The position numbers were made by a program, and so were the translations under genes. Below, in pieces: positions 1 to 7,400 of a DNA stretch of 24,517 bases. The notes under the pieces are model-generated. The model ran no database searches. It was not told the origin of the DNA and saw only the letters and a program-made list of their open reading frames with translations. How positions within the stretch are numbered: position 1 is the stretch's first letter; every line of letters begins with the position of its first letter. Location: the NCBI RefSeq assembly GCF_934632265.1, contig NZ_CAKTYH010000015.1:1-24517 (forward strand). The letters run 5' to 3'. Source of the DNA: an uncultured Senegalimassilia sp. (GTDB lineage Bacteria > Actinomycetota > Coriobacteriia > Coriobacteriales > Eggerthellaceae).

Positions 1-146
1 CGATAGGATTGTGCGGGGCAGACACCCTGACGCAACGTACCTTCGCGTATCCTGATTGCTCCGTAAACGGCTGTTTGCGCCGCGCTTGACGTTCTATTGG
101 CTACTGTTTTCCCTGCTCAGACGGATGCCGGTGTTACGCATGCTTC

Positions 147-683
147 CTAGTAGTTCTCGGCGTTGATCTCGAAGAATGCCTGCGGGTGATTGCATACGGG
201 GCAGACGTCGGGCGCCTTGGTGCCTACGACGATGTGGCCGCAGTTGCGGCACTCCCACACCTTGACCTCGCTCTTCTCGAATACCTGGGCGGTTTCCAAA
301 TTGTGCAGCAGCGCGCGATAACGCTCCTCGTGGTGCTTCTCGATGGCGCCGACCTGGCGGAACTTTTCTGCCAGCTCGGGGAAGCCTTCCTCCTCGGCCG
401 TCTTCGCGAAGCCCTCGTACATGTCGGTCCACTCGAAGTTCTCGCCGTTTGCGGCGTCCTCGAGGTTCTCCGCCGTGGAGCCGATGCCCTCAAGCTCGCG
501 CAGCCACATCTTGGCGTGGTACTGCTCGTTGGCCGACGTTTTGCGGAAGATCTCGGCGATCTGCTCGAAGCCCTCCTTCTTCGCTACCGACGCGAAATAG
601 GTGTACTTGTTCGTTGCCTGCGACTCGCCGGCGAAGGCGGCCTGCAGGTTCTTCTCGGTTTGCGTTCCTTCGTACTTGCTCAT
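147..683 (-). CDS. rbr: Rubrerythrin (diiron peroxidase with C-terminal rubredoxin domain)
   Basis: A 178-residue cytosolic rubrerythrin, which in anaerobes reduces hydrogen peroxide to water with electrons from rubredoxin or NADH-linked carriers. The N-terminal ferritin-like four-helix domain (about residues 1-135) shows the diiron ligands: E20 in AFAGES, E53 and H56 in NEQYH, and a second Glu/His cluster in [12 protein letters not shown] (111-122). The C-terminal rubredoxin-like domain carries C145-x2-C148 and C161-x2-C164, the Fe(Cys)4 site. The length is close to the usual 180-195 residues, slightly short. I chose the ATG at 683 because GAGAGG lies just upstream on the minus strand and the homology starts at [12 protein letters not shown]; an upstream in-frame ATG adds 27 unrelated residues. 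The gene stands alone, with a promoter candidate at 752-780. No clear terminator is visible before the window edge (1-146). Confidence 0.95.
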   Translation of the reverse strand: MSKYEGTQTEKNLQAAFAGESQATNKYTYFASVAKKEGFEQIAEIFRKTSANEQYHAKMWLRELEGIGSTAENLEDAANGENFEWTDMYEGFAKTAEEEGFPELAEKFRQVGAIEKHHEERYRALLHNLETAQVFEKSEVKVWECRNCGHIVVGTKAPDVCPVCNHPQAFFEINAENY

Positions 684-751
684 GAGAAACCCCTCTCGCT
701 GTGATGGCCCGCAGCGCCCGTGCGCGCGGTGCCTTTGGTTTCCATATATCG

Positions 752-780
752 ATGGTATGGGCAAACGCGCAGCTGCGCAA
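752..780 (-). promoter_or_regulatory. Candidate sigma-70 promoter of rubrerythrin
   Basis: On the minus strand TTGCGC (775-780) and TACCAT (752-757) are separated by 17 bases, upstream of the rubrerythrin start with a leader of about 60 nt. The -35 box overlaps the palindrome GCGCAGCTGCGC (about 768-779), and a second palindrome GCAACTGTTGC lies at 802-812. Either could bind a peroxide or redox regulator, but that is speculation. The boxes are only moderate matches to consensus. Confidence 0.35.
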
Positions 781-821
781 TCGTTTGCACCGCTTTGTGA
801 CGCAACTGTTGCAAGGGGGCT

Positions 822-994
822 AGTTCTGGGTTGTTTTGCAGATTTCGGGCGCTGAATTTGCCATGAGTTCGGAGTTCTGGGCGGTTTTGGTCGCGAATTT
901 GGTGAAAGGGCGAATGAGGGATTTCAAAATGCCTGGTCAGGAGAATGTGAACTGCTAAGGTAATATTTCAGTGCTTGCAAAACCACCCAGAACT
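822..994. repeat. Three copies of an AGTTCTGGGNNGTTTTG motif in the rbr-ychF spacer
   Basis: The 459-base spacer between rbr and ychF holds no convincing gene. It contains the motif at 822-840 (+), 873-890 (+) and 977-994 (-, read as GCAAAACCACCCAGAACT on the plus strand). The first two copies are direct repeats 51 bases apart. The third is inverted, so copies 1 and 3 could bracket a hairpin of about 170 nt. No ORF, transposase or T-run accompanies it. This may be a small dispersed intergenic repeat or MITE-like remnant; its function is unknown to me. Confidence 0.6.
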
Positions 995-1142
995 TTGATG
1001 GGGCCGTGACAGGCGACCATGCGCTATGCGATCTGTGCGGGTTTTCGCTCCGTCTGGCGCGCGCTCGGCGGGGCATCGCGTTGTGGCGTTGTTTGCGGTA
1101 TTATTGAGAGCACGTGTATTCACTAGTTAAGGAAGTTTCAGC

Positions 1143-2207
1143 ATGTCGCTTTCCATCGGTATCGTGGGTCTGCCCAACGTCGGCAAGTCCACGCTGTTCA
1201 CGGCCCTCACGAACAAGGGCGGTCTGGCAGCCAACTACCCCTTCGCCACCATCGAGCCCAACGTCGGCATCGTTCCCGTTCCCGACGATCGCCTGGAGAA
1301 GCTGGCCGAGATCGATCATCCTGCCAAGATCGTCCCCGCAACGGTCGAGTTCGTCGACATCGCCGGTTTGGTGGCAGGTGCCAGCCAGGGCGAGGGCCTG
1401 GGCAACCAGTTCCTCGCGAACATCCGCGAAACCGATGCCATCTGCGAAGTCGTGCGTTTCTTCAGCGACCCGGACGTCGTGCACGTCGATGGCCGCGTGA
1501 ACCCCAGCTCGGACGTTGAGACCATCAAAACCGAGCTGATCCTGGCTGACATGGGAACGCTTGACAAGGCCATCCCGCGCCTGGAGAAGGAAGCGAAGCG
1601 CGACAAGGCCGGCGTGAAGAAGCTCGAGGTTGCGAAGAAGGTGCTCGAGGGCCTCAACGAAGGCCATCGCGCCCGCACGCTGAATCTGGACGAGGACGAG
1701 CAGGCGGCCATCTACGACCTGCATCTGCTTACCATGAAGCCCATCCTCTACATCGCCAACGTGGACGAGGACGCGCTCGACGCCGACCTGGCCGAGATCG
1801 ACGGCTGCCAGCCGGTGCCGATCTCCGCGAAGGTCGAGGCCGACCTGGCCGAGCTCGACCCCGCCGAGGCGAAGGAGTACTTGGGGGCCATGGGCCTTGA
1901 GGAGTCCGGCCTGGCGCGTCTGGTGCGCAGCGCCTACAAGCTGCTGGGCCTGCAAAGCTATTTCACCAGCGGTGAAACGGAAACGCGCGCTTGGACCATC
2001 CCCATCGGTGCGAAGGCCCCGCAGGCCGCCGGCGTCATCCACTCCGACTTCGAACGCGGCTTCATTAAGGCGGAAACCGCATCGTACGCCGACTACGTGG
2101 AGCTGGGCGGCGAGCTGGGCTGCCGCAATGCCGGCAAGCTGCGCCAGGAAGGCAAGGAGTACGTGGTGCAGGACGGCGACGTCATGCACTTTAAGTTCAA
2201 CGTTTAA
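1143..2207 (+). CDS. ychF: YchF/Obg-family redox-regulated ATPase
   Basis: A 354-residue cytosolic P-loop protein of the OLA1/YchF branch of the Obg family, which hydrolyses ATP rather than GTP and associates with ribosomes and stress responses. The G1/Walker A motif GLPNVGKST is at residues 9-17 and the G3 region [16 protein letters not shown] follows. The G4 position reads NVDED (near residue 203), matching the NxxE-type signature that gives YchF its adenine preference instead of the NKxD of true GTPases. A central helical region (about 130-190) is followed by a C-terminal TGS domain from about residue 265 to the end at FKFNV. Length is normal for the family (about 360). The ATG at 1143 is supported by AAGGAAG just upstream and by the start of homology. 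It appears monocistronic, with two terminators immediately downstream. Confidence 0.96.
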   Translation: MSLSIGIVGLPNVGKSTLFTALTNKGGLAANYPFATIEPNVGIVPVPDDRLEKLAEIDHPAKIVPATVEFVDIAGLVAGASQGEGLGNQFLANIRETDAICEVVRFFSDPDVVHVDGRVNPSSDVETIKTELILADMGTLDKAIPRLEKEAKRDKAGVKKLEVAKKVLEGLNEGHRARTLNLDEDEQAAIYDLHLLTMKPILYIANVDEDALDADLAEIDGCQPVPISAKVEADLAELDPAEAKEYLGAMGLEESGLARLVRSAYKLLGLQSYFTSGETETRAWTIPIGAKAPQAAGVIHSDFERGFIKAETASYADYVELGGELGCRNAGKLRQEGKEYVVQDGDVMHFKFNV

Positions 2208-2229
2208 GACGCCAGGTCAGACGCGAAAT

Positions 2230-2260
2230 AAAGCCCCGTTGCGCAAACGGGGCTTTTTTC
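2230..2260 (+). terminator. Intrinsic terminator of ychF
   Basis: The stem AAAGCCCCGTT / AACGGGGCTTT closes a short GCGC-type loop and runs into TTTTTT, starting about 22 bases after the ychF stop codon. This is a textbook rho-independent terminator. Confidence 0.92.
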
Positions 2261-2277
2261 GGCCTCGGCGAACTTCA

Positions 2278-2317
2278 CGGAGCGAATCCGGGAAACCGGT
2301 TTCGCTCCGCGCGTTTT
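2278..2317 (+). terminator. Second, tandem intrinsic terminator after ychF
   Basis: CGGAGCGAA (2278-2286) pairs with TTCGCTCCG (2301-2309). The interior continues as CCGG/CCGG after a T-T mismatch and is capped by a GAAA tetraloop. The hairpin is followed by CGCGTTTTT. It lies only 18 bases beyond the first terminator. Confidence 0.65.
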
Positions 2318-2442
2318 TGCGTCGCGGCGGTGGCGGCTCCGGCAGCGGAGGGGCGCTCCGTCCGTGTTGCTGCTTCAGGATGCGCGATTGCGCGGCAGCT
2401 TCTCCGAAGCAAATTGTCGCCAGCTTGCTGCGCAGTGCATGC

Positions 2443-2470
2443 GGACTTTTCGCACGTGCGTGAAAAGTCC
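2443..2470. promoter_or_regulatory. 9-bp inverted repeat next to the queA -10 box
   Basis: GGACTTTTC (2443-2451) and GAAAAGTCC (2462-2470) form a perfect inverted repeat around GCACGTGCGT. It sits over the -35 region of the TATAAT at 2482-2487 and lacks a T-run, so it looks more like an operator than a terminator. The regulator is unknown. Confidence 0.45.
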
Positions 2471-2481
2471 TTCGGCTGGCG

Positions 2482-2487
2482 TATAAT
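2482..2487 (+). promoter_or_regulatory. queA: -10 box of the queA promoter
   Basis: A perfect TATAAT lies 90 bases upstream of the queA start. No good TTGACA-like -35 box sits at the right spacing; the palindrome at 2443-2470 occupies that place, which suggests activator or repressor control. Confidence 0.5.
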
Positions 2488-2535
2488 CTGCCTGTTCGAA
2501 AGCAATTCGGCTGCGCGCGGCGCGGCCTTTTATAT

Positions 2536-2556
2536 GCCCGGCGAAATTTGCCGGGC
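2536..2556 (+). other. Hairpin in the queA 5' leader
   Basis: GCCCGGC and GCCGGGC form a perfect 7-bp stem with the 7-base loop GAAATTT, ending eight bases before the AAGGAG ribosome-binding site (2564-2569). It could modulate translation or stabilise the mRNA. It does not match the preQ1-I or preQ1-II aptamer consensus that I know. Confidence 0.45.
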
Positions 2557-2576
2557 GTGCGACAAGGAGCATCTCG

Positions 2577-3719
2577 ATGAAAACGAGCGATTTCGATTAC
2601 GATCTTCCCCAGGAGCTTATCGCGCAGGAGCCGGCGGCGGTGCGCGATGCGTGCCGCATGCTGGTTATGGACCGCGAAACCGGCGCGATCGAGGACCGCA
2701 TCTTCCGCGACATCATCGATTATCTGGAACCCGGCGATCTGCTGGTGGCGAATGAAACGCGCGTTTTGCCGGCGCGTCTGCTCGGCGCGAAGCGCGGCAC
2801 GGGCGGGCAGTCCGAGGTGTTCCTGCTTCGCCAGCTTGTGGGCTCCAAGGCGCAGCCGTATGCCGACGTGCCCCATATCCCCGGCCAGCCTGCTCCCGGC
2901 GAAAACCAGCAGGCCATCTGGGAGGTGCTTGTGCGCCCGGGCAAGCGCTTGAAGCCCGGCAGCGGCGCGGTGGTGGATTTCACGGATGGCGAAGGCAACG
3001 TCGCGCTGTCCGCCGAGATTGTCGACTGGGCCGAGGGCGCCCAGCGCGGCGAGCGCGTAGCGCGTCTGACCACCACGTATCCCTCGCTTGACGAAGCGCT
3101 TCACGCGGTGGGGCATACGCCGCTGCCGCCCTACATCAAGCATTACGCCGGCGACGAGGAGCTCTACCAAACGGTGTATTCCCGTCGCGAAAGCTCGGCG
3201 GCGGCGCCTACGGCGGGCCTGCATTTCACGCCCGAGCTGATCGAGCGCCTGCGCGAGAAGGGCATCGATTGGGAAACCGTCTAGCTTGAGGTGGGCCTTG
3301 ACACGTTCCGCATCGTGGACGAGGAGGACCCGCTGGCCCATAAGATGCACACCGAGTTCTACACCGTGCCGCAGAAGACGGTCGACGCCATCAACCGCAC
3401 GCACGCCAACGGCGGCCGCGTGATCGCTGTGGGCACCACGAGCGTGCGCAGCTTGGAAAGCGCTTGGGATCCGTCGGCTGACGACGGTGCCGGCGCCATC
3501 ACCGCGCGCGACCGCGATGCTACCAGTCTGTATCTGCTGCCGGGCAGCACGTTCCACGTGGTGGATGCCCTGGTCACGAACTTCCATGTGCCGCGCAGCA
3601 CGCTCATGATGCTGGTCAGCGCGTTCAGCACTCGCGAGAACATCATGAACGCCTATCAGCACGCCATCGCGGAGCGCTACCGCATGCTGTCGTTCGGCGA
3701 TGCCATGTTCATCCGCTAG
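2577..3719 (+). pseudogene. queA: queA, S-adenosylmethionine:tRNA ribosyltransferase-isomerase, interrupted by an in-frame TAG
   Basis: QueA transfers the ribosyl part of SAM onto preQ1 in tRNA to form epoxyqueuosine. The frame opens at the ATG at 2577 behind AAGGAG and begins MKTSDFDYDLPQELIAQEP, a typical QueA start. It continues through NETRVLPARL and AAPTAGLHFTPELIERL, then meets TAG at 3282-3284 after 235 codons. Exactly the same frame goes on as LEVGLDTFRI and later VGTTSVRSLES to a final TAG at 3717-3719; together they give a full-length protein of about 380 codons. The stop falls in the conserved VTLHVG-like strand. There is no frameshift and the downstream half shows no decay. This is therefore a single nonsense codon: a recent pseudogene, a sequencing error, suppression, or two pieces (a GTG at 3291 could restart). 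TAG is the normal stop of several neighbours, so recoding is unlikely. Confidence 0.9.
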
Positions 3720-3817
3720 CATTCGTTTAAGAGGGAAGAGGCTGGCGAAAGGGTTTCAGCTGCGTCTTATCGTTCGGGTGCCCTGCATAAAGGCTGCATC
3801 GTAAGGGGAAAGAATGA

Positions 3818-3866
3818 AATGCCTTCCGTTTTTCGGGCAAAGAGAGACGGAAGGCATTCTTGTTTT
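3818..3866. terminator. Terminator between convergent queA and queH
   Basis: AATGCCTTCCGT (3818-3829) and ACGGAAGGCATT (3847-3858) form a perfect 12-bp stem, followed by CTTGTTTTG on the plus strand. On the minus strand the stem is also followed by a T-rich stretch, so it may serve both genes. The rest of the 307-base spacer 3720-4026 shows no gene; a GCCCATGGGC palindrome (3985-3994) is the only other structure. Confidence 0.75.
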
Positions 3867-4026
3867 GCGAGGGTCTTGGGGCCAGGCATGATGCAAAGAC
3901 GAGGACAAACGATCGCACTTCTAGCTTTGGGGTGCAGGCATACAATCGTTCTCTGCCGCTTTGCGTTTGCGTGTTCGGATGCGCCCATGGGCGTGGGCCA
4001 CTCGCTAGGCCGATGAAGTTCGGCTG

Positions 4027-5076
4027 CTATTTCCCCTGTTCGCGTAGGGCTTTCAGGATGGCGCGCTTGCGTGCCTGCTTCTTGTCGTAGGCTGCGCGCT
4101 CGGCTTTATGCGCGGCGCGTGCGGCTTCCTCGGCTGCGCGCTCATCGGCGTGGGCTGCGCGTTCGGCGGCTTTTGCGGCGGCGCGCTGCTCCTTGCGCTC
4201 GGCGCGTTCGGCGGCCGCTTCCAGGTCGCTGATGCGGCAACCGCAGAAGTTCTGCCGGTACATGCCCAGCTCGCGGCTTTCGCGCGTGGCCTCGTCGTAG
4301 TAGGGGCGGAAGTCCTCGAACACGGGCGCGACCCCGGCTTGCGCCGCTGCGCGCTCCACTTCCTCGCGGATGACCTGCGTATATTGATAGGGGCTTACCG
4401 AGAGCGTGGTGCCGATGCCCTCGAACCCGCGTTCTGCGGCTACTCGCGCGGTTTCCTCCAGGCGAAGGCGGTAGCAGGTGCGGCAACGCGCCTCCTTGCG
4501 CACGGGGTCGACAGACAGCACGGCGGCACGAGCCGCGGCGCCGTTCACGGTACTTGCGGAAAGGGGAGCGCCAGCAGGGGAAACGTCCCCTTGATTCGTA
4601 TCGGTTACCGACCTAGACCGGCTATCGGAAGCAACTTCATCGGCGCAACCGCTGGCCGTTGTAGTCACTGCCGTTGGCATTGAGATGTCCGCAAAGGCTT
4701 CCTTCTCTGTATCGGTAACCGTCTTACACCGGCCGTCGGAGGCGTCATCGGGGCCCTCGATCGTGCCCCCGCCTTCGCCGGCGCACTCGCCTTCCACGCC
4801 AGCCTTCGCCCGCGCACCTTCGACCTCGGCGATCGCGGCGTCTCCGATGCGGCCGGCGCACGCCTCCCATGTTGCCGGGTCGTAGGGGCCTTCCAGCACC
4901 TCGAACCCCGCATCTGCGGCCCATGCGCGCAGCGTTGCCAGCCGGTGCTCGTATTCCTCGGCGGGATGGATGTTCGAGTTCGCGTAGTAAATGGTTATGT
5001 CGTGCCCCGCGGCCTTCAACAGGCGCGTCGGCTCGAGCGAGCACGGCCCGCAGCACGCATGCAGCAACAACTTCAT
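4027..5076 (-). CDS. queH: Epoxyqueuosine reductase QueH (DUF208) with a long repeat-built insertion and a charged tail
   Basis: QueH reduces epoxyqueuosine to queuosine in tRNA, the last step of the pathway, as a non-homologous replacement of QueG. The N terminus has the CC-x2-C motif (HACCGPC, Cys 8, 9 and 12), the middle RCRTCYRLRL (CxxCYxxRL) and the C-terminal part NFCGC, the family's iron-sulfur and iron ligands. The protein is 349 residues whereas typical QueH is about 180-210. The excess is a low-complexity insert of roughly 100 residues between PYDPATWEACAG and the RCRTC motif, plus an Ala/Glu/Lys/Arg-rich tail of about 65 residues that looks helical or coiled-coil. The insert contains a duplicated dispersed repeat (4598-4632 and 4709-4743). 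I chose the ATG at 5076 because AAAGGAG precedes it and homology begins at MKLLLHACC. It is divergent from the HAD gene and convergent with queA. Confidence 0.93.
   Translation of the reverse strand: MKLLLHACCGPCSLEPTRLLKAAGHDITIYYANSNIHPAEEYEHRLATLRAWAADAGFEVLEGPYDPATWEACAGRIGDAAIAEVEGARAKAGVEGECAGEGGGTIEGPDDASDGRCKTVTDTEKEAFADISMPTAVTTTASGCADEVASDSRSRSVTDTNQGDVSPAGAPLSASTVNGAAARAAVLSVDPVRKEARCRTCYRLRLEETARVAAERGFEGIGTTLSVSPYQYTQVIREEVERAAAQAGVAPVFEDFRPYYDEATRESRELGMYRQNFCGCRISDLEAAAERAERKEQRAAAKAAERAAHADERAAEEAARAAHKAERAAYDKKQARKRAILKALREQGK
4576..4591. repeat. Palindrome AGGGGAAACGTCCCCT inside queH
   Basis: A 6-bp perfect inverted repeat with an AACG loop lies in the insert-coding part of queH. 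On the minus strand its GGGGACGTTTCCCCT resembles the GGGGACAGG hairpins found at 16983-17228, so it may belong to the same broad repeat family. The resemblance is short and suggestive only. Confidence 0.4.
4598..4632 (+). repeat. Dispersed repeat, copy 1 (in queH linker)
   Basis: 35 bases that begin GTATCGGTTACCG and align without gaps to 4709-4743, with about eight mismatches. On the queH coding strand it is translated as part of DSRSRSVTDT. The core CGGTNACCG is palindromic. Confidence 0.6.
4709..4743 (+). repeat. Dispersed repeat, copy 2 (in queH linker)
   Basis: 35 bases that begin GTATCGGTAACCG. Its core CGGTAACCGTCTTACACCGG (4713-4732) matches 18651-18670 at 19 of 20 positions, about 14 kb away in an unrelated gene. 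In queH it is read on the opposite strand as DGRCKTVTDT. The copy-1 and copy-2 peptides share the VTDT ending. Confidence 0.7.
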
Positions 5077-5127
5077 TCGCGAACTCCTTTTTCGATGGGC
5101 ATTTCGCCGCCAACGCGGCGCTTCCCC

Positions 5128-5133
5128 TATACT
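5128..5133 (+). promoter_or_regulatory. Candidate -10 box for the HAD-tgt unit
   Basis: TATACT lies 55 bases upstream of the HAD start, in the 112-base divergent spacer between queH and the HAD gene. No clear -35 box is seen. A CCGC/GCGG inverted repeat around 5107-5118 lies where it would be. The queH promoter must also lie in this spacer but I cannot place it. Confidence 0.4.
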
Positions 5134-5188
5134 ACCACGCAGACAAAAACTATCCCCACCTGCGGCAATCTGCAGAAAGGTATGACGT

Positions 5189-6091
5189 ATGGAGAAACGA
5201 ACCTTCCGTGCCGTCTTCTTCGATCTTGACGGCACGCTGCTGCCCATGGACGTCGACGTCTTCATGAAGAGCTATTTCCGCGCCCTTGGCGGCTACGTCG
5301 CGCGCATGGGCATCGCCCCCGACCAGTTCATGGCCGGCATGAAGCGCGGCATCACCGCCATGGCCACCAACGATTCCGGCCATGCGAACTCCGAGTCGTT
5401 CTGGCCCGAGTTCCTGGCCTGCATCGATCTGCCCGAGGGCGTCACCGCAGACGCGCTGCTCGCCGCCATCGGCGATTTCTACGAGAACGAGTTCGGCGAA
5501 CTGGGCGCCGACGTGAAGCCCAACCCCGCCGCCGCGTGTGCCATCGAGGCGCTTGCCGCCAAGGGCTATCCGCTGGTGCTGGCCACCATGCCGATGTTCC
5601 CTCGCCGCGCCGTGGAATGGCGCTTGCGCTGGGCCGGCATCGACCCGGCGGTGTTCTCGCGCATCACCACGTTCGAGAACTCCACCGCCGTCAAGCCCAA
5701 GCCCGATTACTACGCGGAGAACCTTGCCGCTGCGGGCGTCGAAGGCCGCGACGTGCTCATGGTCGGCAACAACACCAAGGAGGACCTGGCCGCATGCCAG
5801 CTGGGCTGCGAGGGCTTCCTGGTCACAGATTTCCTGATCGACCCCGTCGGCTTCGAGGTGTTCAGCGTGCGCCACGGCTCGATGGAGAAGTTCGCGGACT
5901 GGGTGGAAACCCTGCCCGAATGCGCCGACCCGGCGCAAGGCGTCAGTGACGCCATCGTGCCGGCAGCGGCGCGCGAGCGCGTGCTTGCGGCCAGCGGCAT
6001 CGCCGACGGCCAGGCCGGCGGCGCGAAGACGCTCGAGGAGGCGGGCCGCTCCGGCGGCACCGATTTCGTCATCAACGGGATGGAGGACTAG
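5189..6091 (+). CDS. HAD-superfamily hydrolase
   Basis: A 300-residue haloacid-dehalogenase-fold hydrolase, most likely a cytosolic phosphatase. Motif I is FFDLDGTLL with the nucleophile and acid/base Asp at residues 12 and 14. Motif II is probably LVLATMP, motif III the Lys in AVKPKPDYY, and motif IV reads MVGNNTKEDLAAC in place of the usual GDxxxD. A helical cap region (about residues 20-110) follows motif I, as in subfamily I. The last 55 residues beyond the HAD core are poorly conserved in appearance. The ATG at 5189 follows AGAAAGG. The stop lies 3 bases before the tgt start, so the two are surely co-transcribed. That placement between queH and tgt hints at a role with a queuosine precursor or salvage phosphate, but the substrate cannot be read from the sequence. 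Confidence 0.88.
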   Translation: MEKRTFRAVFFDLDGTLLPMDVDVFMKSYFRALGGYVARMGIAPDQFMAGMKRGITAMATNDSGHANSESFWPEFLACIDLPEGVTADALLAAIGDFYENEFGELGADVKPNPAAACAIEALAAKGYPLVLATMPMFPRRAVEWRLRWAGIDPAVFSRITTFENSTAVKPKPDYYAENLAAAGVEGRDVLMVGNNTKEDLAACQLGCEGFLVTDFLIDPVGFEVFSVRHGSMEKFADWVETLPECADPAQGVSDAIVPAAARERVLAASGIADGQAGGAKTLEEAGRSGGTDFVINGMED

Positions 6092-7240
<1,149 letters not shown>

Positions 7241-7291
7241 TATAATGCTCGGGCGGATTCCCGCTCCTTGATGCTTCCGCATTCTCCTCGA

Positions 7292-7322
7292 TTGTGGGAA
7301 AATGCGAAAGTTAGGGTATATA
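7292..7322 (+). promoter_or_regulatory. Candidate promoter of secDF
   Basis: TTGTGG (7292-7297) and TATATA (7317-7322) are separated by 19 bases, upstream of the secDF leader. A second AT-rich box, TATAAT at 7241-7246, immediately follows the tgt stop. Neither has a strong -35. Read-through from tgt is also possible. Confidence 0.4.
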
Positions 7323-7349
7323 TGGTGGCGACCAACGCCGCCACGGAAG

Positions 7350-7371
7350 GGACGGCCCGCCAGGGCCGTCC
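7350..7371 (+). other. Perfect 9-bp hairpin in the secDF leader
   Basis: GGACGGCCC and GGGCCGTCC enclose the loop GCCA, 29 bases before the secDF start. The following TATGGTTT is a poor T-run, so this is more likely a leaky attenuator or mRNA-stability element than a full terminator. The 160-base spacer contains no yajC, the gene often found between tgt and secD. Confidence 0.55.
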
Positions 7372-7400
7372 TATGGTTTGCAAGGCTAGGAGAAGCTCGC

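Noticed and set aside
3282-3284. TAG in queA read as pyrrolysine or another recoded amino acid
   Set aside because: TAG is the ordinary stop of rubrerythrin, queH, the HAD gene, queA itself and others in the window, and no Pyl gene or PYLIS-like context is seen.
3291-3719. A separate 142-residue gene starting at GTG 3291
   Set aside because: It is the in-frame second half of queA with no ribosome-binding site of its own; kept only as a possible reinitiation product.
7302-7400. Upstream in-frame extension of secDF
   Set aside because: It runs through the leader hairpin at 7350-7371, lacks a ribosome-binding site and is not SecD-like; AGGAGAAG marks the ATG at 7401.
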